Below, one piece after another: positions 22,800-36,000 of a stretch of DNA of 64,000 nt; positions within the stretch are counted from its first letter, which is position 1; each line of letters starts with the position of its first letter. The notes beneath the pieces are model-generated. The model was not told the origin of the DNA. It saw only the letters and a list, made by a program, of their open reading frames with translations, and made no database searches. Source of the DNA: Aphis gossypii (Eukaryota > Arthropoda > Insecta > Hemiptera > Aphididae); NCBI RefSeq assembly GCF_020184175.1, contig NC_065531.1, forward strand, positions 73,626,604 to 73,690,603, written 5' to 3'. The position numbers were made by a program, and so were the translations under genes.

Positions 22800-23632
22800 A
22801 GTGTAACACCAGCGTAAGAGTACGCGTATACAGTGTGTATTACAAGTTACACGGCAATCCCCACCCGGTCACCGTGCCTGGCCGCAACGCCGCGCCACCA
22901 TCGCAAATCTGGTTTCACCTGGCGCGCGCATGCGCCCGACGGCCGGTTTTATCGTTACGGGTACCGCCGTCGACTGGTGCGTGACGTTCCGTACGTGTGA
23001 CCGCCGTTGTACCGTATTTTTATTATTATTTTTTTCTTCGTCTCCGCCGCCGCCGCCGCCGTTCCCCTCCGTTTGTAATTTCGTTCGAAATCCACTGTCG
23101 CCGCCCGTGTGCGTGTCGCGTCGTATTGAAATTGAAGCAGTAGAGTCGTATACGCAGTGCGCGTCTGCCGTGTTATTAACGATAATCCGTGTGTTTGGTT
23201 CGTCCGTGCGTATTTTCCGAGCGTTGTAAAATATTATAATATATATCGTGTGGTTCGCGCGAAACACGACGAATACGTTAAAATCGGCCGCTGTCCCGGC
23301 GATGTGCGGTTAAACGACAGTGTCCGCGACCGTATCGCCCGTCCGTCGCGAGTGTGTGCAACATATTGTTATTGGTTATCACTGTCAACGGCGAAGTAAT
23401 AATATAAACCCGACAGTTCCGATCCGGTGTCTCGCGAGTGACCGTGTTTTCTGTTTCTGTGTCGGTGACGCTGTTTACTTTCCTCCGGATCATGGCCCCG
23501 GGGGCCGCACTACCCGTCGTGTTGTCGTAGCCGCGGGCGTGCAAGTGTGCGATCGAGATGATGACCGTCGACCGAAATCCTGCCTCTACCGCCTGCAAAC
23601 GCTGTTGATCGTCAGACGTCCTGCGATAAAAA
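22800..23632 (+). other. cno: probable non-coding first exon of canoe
   Basis: GC-rich leader ending at donor AAAAA|GTGAGT. The left end is approximate. Joined to the acceptor at 37052, the exon places a TAA in frame just before GTTACC-ATG. Translation would therefore start at ATG 37059 and this exon would be 5' UTR. An alternative leader could end at 23909; that frame is open back to about 23637 but has no ATG. Confidence 0.4.
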
Positions 23633-23797
23633 GTGAGTACCTCTACACACACCTTACCCACATACTTGTGATAACCTGTCATCGTACGCATATTTCTGTT
23701 CCCCCACTCCGTGTTTACTATGCCCTTATTTGTCTCCGAAAAAGAAACCATCAACACTGTACGAAAAAAGGCGGTTAGGTTTCGCGCATTTGAATTG

Positions 23798-23862
23798 TCG
23801 GCGGCGGCGGCGGCGGTCTCCGTGTTGTGTGTATGCTACCTGCGCGCCGCCGCCGCCGCCGA
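23798..23862 (+). repeat. GGC/GCC repeat pair forming a hairpin
   Basis: A (GGC)n run at 23798-23816 is followed 31 bases later by a (GCC)n run at 23846-23862. The two pair perfectly over 17 bases (23798-23814 with 23846-23862), an almost pure G-C stem. It lies in the possible alternative leader exon ending at 23909, where it could affect scanning or chromatin. Confidence 0.7.
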
Positions 23863-24618
23863 GTTCACGTATAGATTGCGTGCAAAGATGGCTGCCGGAC
23901 GGTGACCAGGTAACCTCTATTACTTTTTCTCCTTTATTTTTCGTCCGTATCTGCTGGCCGATCACGATCGACCACTGTTTGCGCGATTCCCAATCTGTAC
24001 GATAATTTTTAGCACATATTATTATGACATGTGCGGATACTCGACTCTTCGGTCTGTGAACAGTCTTGTCCTGCGCAAACATTCCCAAGGCCTCGCTTGT
24101 TGGAGGACTTCATAGTTTCCACCGATAGGTGCGTTTTTTGGAGGGGGCAGAGATAAGAAACACGATATCGGGAACGATACATAATAATATTATACCTACC
24201 TATAGTATATTATTATTATTTATAATTTTATGTCGAAACGTAGTATCTATTTATCGTTAATTTATCATTATTATTATTGTTTTCATTTTTTCCGCACTTC
24301 ATTCCATAGTGCGAAATAGTCGTGCCATCGATCAACGCGGAAAATAAAATATATAATATTATGGACAACAGCCAATACGTGCACGGTACGTCGTCTTGTC
24401 GTCGTCCTCCGGTGTCATATTTCATAAAATAATGTCGATGATAATTAAATATTAATGAATTGATGTAGTAATATCGTGACAATGTGTTCGGTTTTTGTTC
24501 TTTTACTTAATTTTTGAAATGGTAATAAATCTGACACGGGGGAGACACACTGATGATGATTAAACCATTATTTTAGGTATAATTTATTGTATGCGAATAC
24601 AAATACAAATATAAATAC

Positions 24619-24623
<5 letters not shown>

Positions 24624-24653
<30 letters not shown>
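24624..24653. repeat. (TA)n microsatellite
   Basis: About 15 uninterrupted TA units inside canoe intron 1. Confidence 0.9.
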
Positions 24654-24657
<4 letters not shown>

Positions 24658-26587
24658 TTGTGGTTTTATCATCAGTTCAATGTTTTAGTGCAGTAAGAGC
24701 ACAGCTTTTCTCGGGAAACATAAAATTGTTTCCCAGTCATACATAACATGTTAGCAGTGCCAGCGTATTCGTTTGCATTAAATATCTATATGGGTAGTTA
24801 TTGTCGTAAAGGTAGAGTTGTTTTGTGGCGGGTATATCGGACGTGTCAACAAAAGGTTCCTATTTTCGTCTGTGTATAATAAATATTAACAAGAATGTAC
24901 AATTGATAACAATAAAAATATAATGTAATACCAGAATCGCGACAAAACAGTGTTATAATGATTGATTTGATGTTCAAATCATCATATTAATAATATTATG
25001 TTATAAATATTAGGTATAATAAATTATATCAAATTTTACACGGAACATTTTAAAACCATTAAATTGACATTGTCGTTCGATTTCCGTATCGTGCCAATTT
25101 ATTGTTCTCACACCTGATTTTTATATTAATATACATTAACCATATATCACGGTTCGATAAACTACATTTTATTTGCCGATAAATAAAAACTATTTCATTA
25201 TCTACATACCTATATTTAGAAATAATGTAACGTTTTGATGTTAGAAAAAAAACAAAACATTCAGAACAAATAGTAGCTACATTTTTTAGTGATGGAATTT
25301 ACTATATAGGTACTGCATGTATGAAATAAATAACATACTTATAATTTAAATCAGAATTTAAATAATGTGATAAAATATGATTTGTTTTTACATTTAATGA
25401 AACTTAAAACGTAAGCTTGACATTATTTTACATTGGACTACATTTAAATCTTATAGGTACGCTATTATTAATACGTCTAGAATTTATGTACTTGAGTAAT
25501 CGATTATGTTTTGCACTTTTTTGTACTTGCTATGTCGATAAATATTTATAATATACCTATTATGTACCTATGTGTAATTAAATCAATTACTAGTATTATT
25601 TTATATTTTATTATTTTTAAGACTTCTTAAAATGTTTCTATTTATTACATTATGCTACTATAAGTTTAATAATACACATACGTTATTAATAATTTGAGAA
25701 ATGGCGTGTTAAATATAATGTCAAATGATATATTAGATTAAAATATACCTACTTAAAATAATAATTAATAATATACAATAATGTACTTAGTGTCTCAGTA
25801 TAATATAACATAAAATTTGTTCGTATAAGTGTTACTCGTTATTGTAATCGTTATCAGTGTCATCCAACAGGTTCGATATAAGTATGTCTAATTTGATTTG
25901 TAGACTCGGTGTATTCATTTGTTGTTAATTAAGAAATAATAAAGCTGTATAGCTTTGCACAAGTGTTTTTGTTGATTTTCTAAAAAAGTTTTTCGTCGTG
26001 AAAAACATCGATGTACTTTATAGAATCATCTTTCTGAACATATTTTTTTTATTCCATTCTATACGAGATTTTATAGCTTGATTTTCTACACAAATTCGCT
26101 GAAAATTATTGTATCTTTTAATTGTAACATTTTTTGTTTCATAATTGCTTGGATCATTATTTAGTTTCCATTTTTAACAAGGTGGTAATATTTAAAGACG
26201 TTGATTGGAATTTTTGTATTTAGTGATGATGATGGTTGTGCAGTCGAGTTGTCGGCCAACAATGCCAGTTGAGTGTTAGGAGTTTTACTAATATCGTAAT
26301 AGTACCTATATTAAAGGAGGTTGGTCAAAATATAACCGATTCATGAGAAACTAGCTTCGCTTTTATCGAGGGTTTTATAGAATAATTTCATTCTTTTTTT
26401 TGTTCTTATTCTGATCTATAACATTCGATTTGATATAAAATATTGAATTGTTTTGAATAAATAATTCAAAAGATCTCAGTTTGAGTTACAGTATATAATA
26501 TATATAATATATTATGGTTTATTATTTTTGCTTTTCAATATTTTTGTGTTAAGTACGCGTTCTACATTTTAGTGATCAAATAAGGCC

Positions 26588-26803
26588 CAGGATCGGCAAC
26601 CTTTTTGGTGTCAGGGGCTAAAAATTAAAAAGAAAAATTTCACGGGCCATACACTTTATTTTATTTACAATTTATCAACTAACATAAATACATAATGTGG
26701 TATTTCATATTTTTATACTAATTATAAAAATTGTAATCGCGGGTCGCATAAAATCGCTTCATGGGCCACATGCGTCCCGTGGGCCGCGGGTTGCCGACCC
26801 CTG
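26588..26803. mobile_element. hAT-type MITE
   Basis: 216 bp beginning caggatcggcaacctttttgg and ending ccgcgggttgccgacccctg, which pair as inverted ends. The interior has cgggccatac and gcgggtcgcataaa near the ends. The flanking 8-mers ataaggcc and ataataag match poorly, so the target duplication has decayed. This end sequence type is common in hAT-derived repeats of many animals. Confidence 0.75.
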
Positions 26804-29013
26804 ATAATAAGCAATATAAAAAATGCAATTGTATAATGTATAGCAATCAATGTATTATGCGTTAAAATGTGCCAACAATTTTTCCTTCGCATATTACAAG
26901 CTTAACTAATATTATGTTATCTAATTAATAAATAATTTCAGGAAAAGTGTGCAGTAAGAATGTAAGATTCCCTTTTTAAAGATTTGCTGAAAATCATAAT
27001 GTATGTTATAAATGTATTTTCTAATGATAGACTTAATTATTTATAACTAATAGTTATTTATTAATTAATTTCTATGATAAATCATTTTTTTTTATTCTCA
27101 TTTAACTAAAAGAAAATCAATTTTGTTGATATCTTACTGATAACATTTAAATATTTGATATAATAATCAGGTAAATCAACAGTTGTTGTCGAGGTTTTTC
27201 ATTGTGTTCTTTCATACTAGGTATATTTAATTAGTTTATTAAGTTATACTATTATTATATTTTTGATTCAACGGTTAGTTTATTCAGTTTTAAATATGTA
27301 ATCAATGATGATGTTCCTATTTGTCATTCTAAAGTACATTCTTCAAGAGTTCGTTTTATTTTCGTTAATGTTAACTTATCAAATATATAGTATATCAATA
27401 AAAATAAAAAGTAAACCTATGGTATAGTTTTCCCCTGTTCTTTCAATATAGATTTTGAGTGATTTCTGTTTACCATTATATATTAATAGCAAATATGTTT
27501 AGTTTTAAAATCCAGTTAATTTCCAGTGCCAGATATCATGTGTATTACAAGAGTGTTAGAGAAACAGATGGGTATATAAATATTGCGCGTGGAATGCACT
27601 CGAGTGTGTGGTAGGTGATAGTTTATTGGGGCACATTCTTTTCGGTGTAATAATTATTACTCTGTACGTAATAAAGTGTTGTTCGTTTATTCTCTGCCTG
27701 TTTCATAATTCTATTGCACTATTTAATGATACTTCATTGATATAAAACTGCAATACAGGATGTTTAAAATATGTAGGTAAATAATAAATATGTAATATTT
27801 TGTAGATTTGTAGATGTTCATTTTAATTATAAAATAATAAAATAATCTCGTTCGTAATTAACATTTTTGGTGTGAGATTTTAAATTTTAATATTATTGAT
27901 AATCATATTTTCATTGTATATATTATAATATATGGTATGCGTGTGTGTATATAAGTAATTAGCTGTTTAAATGTTATAGGTCATAATCTCTTAATTCATA
28001 GGTCGTGTACATTATCATAATTGGTATGAATTATATCTATCCAAATACCTAGTGTAAACAAATATAATCCTACCATAATATTTTAATAGTATATTTACTC
28101 TGAAATTTGAATAATTAATTCAGTGATTTTTAGTAGTCATGGTTATTTATAGATTATTTATTTTTAAAATAATATAAATCCTCGTTTAAATCCTATTTGA
28201 ACTAAGAAAATAAATAAGCTTATAATATAAATAATATAATAGGTACTACCGATAATACTTATCAACTATCACTTATCATACAATAACAGCTAAAAAATAC
28301 ATTTTTAAATGATATGTTTAATCGAGCTTCCGTAAAAAAAAAAAATTACAGATATTTTAAGGTATTCTATGTATAATATTATGTATATATTATTTATAAT
28401 AATTACTAAACTTGCATTTTGTTTTTTAATTTGGAAATCGAACATTTATTCCCTTGGTGATTTTGGGAATTGTATAATATTAATAATAATCATGTTCTAT
28501 TTTAGTTAACTTTTTATCCTGACTATGACTTAGATACGTAATTATTAAAATTAATTATAAAATATTATAATGCCTAACCGTATGATATTTTTATTAAGAA
28601 AACTTAATGAATCATTAAATCAATAACTAATTTAAACTAATTCCTATGTATATAACGGAAATAATTTTAATTTTTAGTTAAAGCTATATATTAATAAGCT
28701 TAGGGGTTTAGCTTACGTATAACTTGGGGAAGTTACGTTTTCATCTGTTTTAGTTATAATGAAAATTGAATTATTTTATTAGGTAGGTACACCCGACAAT
28801 ATTTTTAAATCAAAAATCGCATATTATGTATTCTGACCGTCGTTTTTCATTGGATATGCTTGAATGTTTTAGGTAGCTTTTTATTAATAATATCTAGAAT
28901 TTTAACAGTAAATAACGGTTGAGTAAATCTGGATTTTGGTAGTGATTAAATTTTGAATATATTTATAAACTAATATATTTGTACACAAAAATAAAAATAA
29001 TTTTTATTTTGTG

Positions 29014-29062
29014 TAATTTTTGTTGGTTTAATAAATAGTATTTATTAAATCAACAAAAATTA
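29014..29062 (+). other. long near-perfect hairpin
   Basis: 29014-29036 pairs with 29040-29062: 23 base pairs with a single G-T wobble and a 3-base loop. Weaker pairing extends the arms by a further ~10 bases on each side. It lies in canoe intron 1. The stem is A/T-rich but contains gttggttt, so it is not simple TA pairing. It could be a foldback remnant or a small-RNA precursor; the loop is short for a typical microRNA. Confidence 0.6.
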
Positions 29063-30899
29063 AATAGTAAAAACTAAACATATTATAGTCAGTTGTATTC
29101 GTCAAGAATGTATAACACTTAAAAAAGGCAAGCCATAGATTAAAAGAGATTAGTAATTAACCTTAATACAAGTATTTAAATGGCTTCGTAGTAAGGTATA
29201 TATTATTGAATTGTTTATTGACTTTTCATAAATTTTTACGCATTTGCACTAAAGATGCCATTTGAATGTTTTATAATGGTTTTTACTTTTTATTATTATT
29301 GTTATCTGTAGCGTTTGAACGGAAACCAAGTTTTATAATTGCAGGAAATCACGAAAGTTCATTGTATACTTGTACTGAGAACACATGTATATTATAGTCA
29401 TTCCTCTGTGTTTAGATTTATTTATTTGTTTATTTTTTGTCCCACTTCCAAGTAGGTTATAACTACTGAGTACTGGGTGATGTGGATAAAACCGGCAAAA
29501 CCGCCCATCCTCAGTTTAACAGGAAATGACTAGGCTCGTCCCTGTCTACTGTTATTATTTTTCGTAAATCTCCTAAATTATTTGTTTACAAGGTTAGCTA
29601 ATAAAATGTACTACACCGTGACCGAGTTACATTTTATTCGCTAAATTTGTTCTTATATTATTATTTTAAAAGTATAATGTATCTATTACAAAACTTTAAA
29701 TTTCAAAATCTTACCGGATTACTTTATTTTAACTGAATAAAATTTTATAATCAAATAATATTAGGTACGAATATATTTTTATAAAATGTATTTTTTTTTT
29801 TAAATTTGGTTTCGATGTATCATCTAACAGCATGCAATAAAATATAATATTAAAAACAGTTTTCAGTTTTCAGTTATATTTAAGTTTTATAATTGGTGTT
29901 AGATTTTAGTATTTGAATATTGAATGTATCTTGTTAAAATTATCTAAAACTACTCATAAATATTATTATTTAAGTAGGTTTATTTTATGAATTCGTATTA
30001 AAATTAAAATAATATTATAAAATGAGGTTACGGTAAAGAATGATAAGGAAAATATTCGTTAACTACTTTATTTATGACAAGAAACAAGTACAATAAATTC
30101 ACTCGTTTCAAGCTATTAAAAATAGTTATAATACTATACAGGTAAATATTATATAGTGTTTTTTAGAAAAAAATATAATCATAATTATTTAGTATATTTA
30201 TTTTTTCATTTTATCAATTATTTATAAGATAATAAATAATTATAATATTATTATATATTTATAAGTATACAAATTAATAGTTGTATTTAATAATTAACTT
30301 TTAAGTTGTGTGATTATAGTATAAAATGTGTAGTCATAATAGATAATCGTATAATCTACTTAGGTACCTACCTACTTAATCTGAGTATCCTACAGCTGAG
30401 AAAAATGTCAAAAAACCTTGATATCGTTTTGGTAAAAGTATTAAGGTAGCAGTTGTGCTAGTTTATAAAAAGTACATTGATAGATTAATGCCGTTTTACA
30501 ACCTTGAAAACAACAGTTTGATACTATATTACTTTGTATTTTTGTGTTGTCTGTCGAATAATAATAAATATCTACGATTTATAAAATAAAATGGTATGTT
30601 ATTGCTTTGAAAGTTGGTTAAAAAGTTAAATTATTTTGCAATTTAAATTTAAAGAAATTTTAATTATTTTATCAATAGAAAAATTATTTTTTATGTACCA
30701 GGCGTGGTATGAAAAAAAAAATCAAAATCAAAATTGCTGCGATTTTACCTCAAGAGATCAATTAATAATAGCATATTATAACAATAAACATGATATCACG
30801 GTGTTGGGTTGTGTTTTATACCATTATTATTACTGCAGTATTACTATAAGTACTGCTGTTATATTTCTTTTCGTTTTTTATACGACAACCGTTTCGGAG

Positions 30900-31470
30900 A
30901 TGCGGAGTTTATTTATTATTTAATTTCGTGGGTGTGTTCTTCAACATACAATTGTGACGTGTTGCCTTGCATAGTGAGTCCGGCGGCACGCTGTGCTACG
31001 TGTATGTAAATAATTGTAATCGTCACGAGCTGCTCGCTGAACTGCCAGCGATCGACTGCTAGTCGCGTCGCTACTGGTTTTACAATAATATTATGTATTT
31101 CTATGATATTCATCCTCATTGTGCCACTTGCTTCATATGAAAATATATTATACTGCGTTATATTATACGATCGTCACAAAACAAAACATTTAAAATCTTG
31201 TTTTGATTTATATACTTAATATATTGTAAAAATATTTGTTTCGGATAACTTGGCTCCGCGAAATTGGTCTTGTGAATACACCATCCCCGCATGTCTAAAA
31301 GTTAAAACAAACGACGCGTTACAATAATATAATGGCTGCACTGTTGACTTACGTTAACGACGCACTCCGGTGCCTGAGAACAATGTGTTCATGTGAATCG
31401 TCAAAATCGCAATTAATTCGTTCTCGTTGTATTGAGTTTTACTTCAGGACCGGTAAGTTTTATATTATAA
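30900..31470 (+). promoter_or_regulatory. possible alternative promoter in canoe intron 1
   Basis: GC/CpG-rich patches at 30945-31075 and 31300-31460 contrast with the surroundings. Donor-like sites are CATA|GTGAGT at 30974 and ACCG|GTAAGT at 31453. An ATG at 31332 opens 40 codons (AALLTYVNDALRCLRTMC) to the second donor. Spliced to the canoe exon at 37053, that frame reads into TGA after six codons. It could only act as an upstream frame or belong to another transcript. Confidence 0.35.
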
Positions 31471-32584
31471 CTAGGGTGCGGATTTTTATGTCATAAAAGT
31501 CAAAATATGTAAATATTTATGTTCTTAATTTTGGCAATATATGTATTAAAAAACGTGAAATATTAAAAAAAAAAAAAAATTACAAATTTTTAAAAAAAAT
31601 CGGTATTTTACATTAATTTAATTAATTTAATTCATCTAATCATCTTCATTGTTGTATTTTTTTAAATAATTAGATACAACATACATTTGGAGATTATAGT
31701 TACTTTACAAATTGTAATCTTTGGCTAACAACTTTATCAGTTATTTCTTATTTATAACAACTCCGTATATCAATAGAAGCAGATAAATCAACATTTCCAA
31801 ATTCCAGTATAGGTACCTAATAATTTTAATACAAATAAAAATTGTATACCTAGGTATGAAAAAGCGAAATATTTATAAAATATATAATATAAAAAAGTCA
31901 CATTTTATTCAGGGTGTAATGAAATGTGCTTATTTTAAATCAGAATTGAGAAATTTGTATTCAATAAAATTATGTATTTACATACAAATTTGTGCCCTAA
32001 TTATAACGTACAATTATGAGGTATAAAGTTTAAATATAAATAAAATACTCGGAAGATACTTGCCTAAACTAGTATAAAGATTACAATCATTTTAATAATT
32101 GTTGGAGAATTAGTAGAATTTTAGGGTTCAATTAAAAAAAAAAAATATATTCAAACAAGCAAATTAATAACTATCATAATTACATTCTTTTATTCTTTAA
32201 TAAAAGTTTTAAGTATTTTTGTGTGTTAAACAATTAATTCATAAAAGCTTATCAAATACTAATTATTATTAAAATTAATTATAAAAATGTAAATCAAAAT
32301 AGTTTTTTATTTTAAAGTTGATATCCGACCTAAGGTTTTGTTAAGTTATTGGTTAAAAAAAAAAAATACAAAAATTAGCTACTTCTTTAAACATTGTAAA
32401 CATAACATAGGTACATTCAATAAAAAAATAATATTTGTGTTTTTTTTTTTAGTAGTTGAGGAATATTGTACATTTTCTTATTATTAACCTTGTAAGACCC
32501 CTAATCACCGCTTATGATAATATTTTAATATTATGTAAGTAGGTATAGCGATTGTTATAATAATAATAATAATAATATTATGTA

Positions 32585-33005
32585 GGATCTGGATACATGA
32601 TGAGTCTTCGTAGTCCGGTCTCCACGGTAGACCAGACACACCGCGCGGTGTCGGTGTTCCGTAACATATTTTCATTCGTAAATTTATATACGCGATGATA
32701 CGCTAGTGTTATTATTTTTTTCATTCCCTTCCCGTCTTAACAAGGAACAACATAGTGTTACAGTATTAGTATAATATTGTTATATTTTGTTGATATAGTA
32801 CGGTATTCAATTCGGTGTGTCGGAAACTTCGCATATAATAACGGTAATGGGTTATTGCTGATTATTATACATATATGCGTATATTATTATGTATTGCTAC
32901 TATACGCTTGTCCGGTCTTCGACGCTCTATATATTTCGTATATATTATAATAAAATTGTTCTGCGCGATAACAGCTGTTAGCTCCGGACGATCGTGATAG
33001 GATAT
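32585..33005 (+). promoter_or_regulatory. second GC-rich patch in canoe intron 1
   Basis: A CpG-rich stretch around 32600-32665 (tccggtctccacggtagacc, accgcgcggtgtcgg), with a weaker one at 32900-33000. ATG ATG at 32597 opens a 33-codon frame that closes at TGA without a clear donor. It may be a promoter or enhancer; evidence is base composition only. Confidence 0.25.
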
Positions 33006-36000
33006 AATATATATTATATTAAGGGTATCATGCGTGAACATAAAAATTATAATATTATAATTTCTAAGAACAATACTTTGAGTACCATTTAATACAAGTA
33101 TTAGTACATTTTTATAAAATGTACATATGTTACATATAAAAATACATACAAAAATTATATACCTATAATAATTGTCCTTTATAAAATGGTTTAATGTTTC
33201 GTTTATATCTGTATAAATATGAGTTTAAATTAATACTTATATTATAATAATTATGTACACAACGAGGTACACAACTATTTGACGTGTGCATTGTTATTAA
33301 CATGTATTTAGCTGTTAATAATATTAAACGTATATTTTATTCTATTTTATTGAGTATCATTGTCCATTAATAATTATATTTATTATTTTACAGGAAGTAT
33401 ATTTATCAGAATAGTGTAATAAAATATTCACCGATACTTGCATAGTTGATATTTTATTAGAATGTGGGCGTGATATTATCGTGTTAATATCTGCAAATTA
33501 TTTTATTTTTAATTACCAATAGTTTTTATTTAGTATGTTCTCAATATATCATACATGTATAATAATATGATAATTAATATTTTGCAATATAAATTGGTAT
33601 CCAAGTTTTGTGAATTGATTTGGCCTTATTTATCAATTATGGCTAGAACTTACACGTTGACATCAGCATTTATTAATGTGTTGAAAATTCTTGTTGATCA
33701 TTCAAATTCAAAGATTTTTTAAAAGGCAGTATACAACTGTGTTTTATTGATAAAATATAACAATATTTTGTCGTAAAAGTAGATTATGTTAGAACACGAA
33801 GAAAACGTTGGTGTTAAATTTGAATAGTTTTTGAAATTAAACTTTATTTATTTTAATATTATATTATGCGTTATTGCCACAAATATTTTGTTGTTAATCG
33901 TCACGTATTTATGTCTCTACCAAGTTATGACTATAATATATTTTACTTTTCGTTTGTATATTCATGTTTATTAAATTGATTTTGGAGTTAATATATTTTT
34001 ATATACTTTTATTATTTACTTGAATACTTTTTTTTTAAAAATTTGTAGGTTTATTTTTCATACTTAAAAAAACTGTCGTTTAGTAAATCACGAAAAGATA
34101 ATTTATTTTATTTATAACAAAAACCAATTAACCATAGTCCTCCGATGATGAGGTTACTATAATTTCGTAGTATATTATATCAAACTATAGCTTACTTGTT
34201 AAAATAAGGTATTTTAAAATTCAAGACCGAATTATTAAAATTTAATCATGATGAGATACAACATGTGTATCGAGTTGTATATCATCAACCAAAATCGTTA
34301 CTATAATTTTTTTGCAATTTTTATTATTATTAAAGTATACGTCCTTGTAAGAGTAACGGCTATTCGAAATTCTAGAAAATACATTTACATAATACATTAT
34401 TGTTTTACATTCCTTAGTAGATATTGGCAATTTTGATGTATTTAAGTAATAAGTAGTATAATAATTGTAATAGTAATGTCCGAGCTGAGGGTTATTTTAT
34501 GGTGAGTAGATGAGAAGATCTTTCATATTAGAAATTACGATATTCGATAAGTGAAGTGAGTAGTATGCCACGGGTGTTGCATACTTCATAATTTATAGGA
34601 TCCTCCCTCTATATAAAATATTAAAATATCAATAGCTTAGTAATGAATATTCTATTCTTAGTCAGTTGATAATTAATTCTTGTGAAAAAATCGTTGTAAT
34701 TCACAGGAACTGATTGTTTTTTTTATTTAATCAAGTTTATAGGTAGGTAGATCATTTTTTAAATCATTTTGCCTGGTTTCAAAAATGTGAGTTTTTATAC
34801 ATTTAGAAATTTAGAATATCCAGGATCGAAAAGCTTAGTTGGTATACGGATAGTTGTTAGGGCGTTTTGCTGATTAGTCAGCTTTGTTGTTGTCGACGAT
34901 ATTTTTGTGCCCTGGAATTCACATAAAAGAAATGTGTTTGTTATTTGATTGATTTATAAACAGTTGATGTGAATATTTCTTGCAATATCAGTTGGTTGTT
35001 GAGTTATTGTATGTTAATTAGCGTGCTTAAAGAGTTGCTTATTATAGTATTATGATACTTAATATTGTACTATTATTTTAAAACCATCGCTTAATGTTTT
35101 TTGATGTTTCAAATTTAAATTTTATAATATAAAAAAACACATGCTATGATGTTAAATTTAAGTCATTAAGTTAATTAATTAATTAAGTTAATAGGCCAAC
35201 TCATTCTAATACTAAGACTAAAGTTGAATTTAACAACCGAATGCGCGTACATTTTGTAATGTTTCGCATTTGTAAGACGAAGACAATAAATGCGGGTGTG
35301 GCAAATAGTTTTAACATATTAAAAATACAAACCTGATATGTATAAACGACCATCAATACATACCTACTTAATACATTTTTGAACAGTCCCTTACCAATGT
35401 ACAATTTTGAATTTAATATTTTTTTATACTTTTATCATTGATTTTAAATACTATACCTACTAATAGTTGTTATTTTTAGCAAGGTTTTTTATTGGTAATT
35501 TTAATATACAACAACGGATAATGGTTTATTATAGTTACCTAAAAAATGTTGTGATTAAGATTATTTTTTACATTTCGTAAAGTACAGCTTACATAATATA
35601 TAAAAAATATTCAATGTATTGAAATAATTAATTGACTACCTTCTACATAACCAAAGAAAATATTTTTGGTGAAGCTATATTTTATAAGACTTATAAGACT
35701 TATAACTATAATATTTTTTATTATTAAAATATTACATAATATAATATTTAATATATATAATATTATACATGATTGAGCATAATATTGATATTAGGTATAA
35801 TATAATATCTGTATGTACACCTATTTAGGTTTTTTGTGATGTTTCTTAATTCTTAACAATTGGGATTCTTGTCACACGCTACCATAACACAATAATGTGT
35901 GCACACCGCACATAAGTAATGTACCGGAATTTGGTAACAAAGTATGATCAGGTTTTCAACACTTCAATAAGTTATAATACGACGTGACAATAATAGCATA

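Larger units (their letters stand above)
22440..24100 (+). promoter_or_regulatory. GC-rich promoter region of canoe
   Basis: In an AT-rich window this 1.6 kb is strikingly GC- and CpG-rich, with GGC/GCC runs, G-runs at 22517-22529 and an aagatggctgcc motif at 23886 (YY1/Pho-like). It lies 13 kb upstream of the canoe start codon on the same strand and contains good donors at 23633 (GTGAGT) and 23910 (CAG|GTAACC). Open frames on both strands here are by-products of the GC content; none resembles a known protein. I read it as the main promoter plus non-coding first exon(s). Confidence 0.6.

Noticed and set aside
22869..24088. Several overlapping open frames of 76-159 codons on both strands in the GC-rich block
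   Set aside because: They overlap each other on both strands, many begin without ATG, and they are rich in Arg, Pro and Ala from CGG/GCC runs. This is what GC-rich non-coding DNA produces; none resembles a known family.
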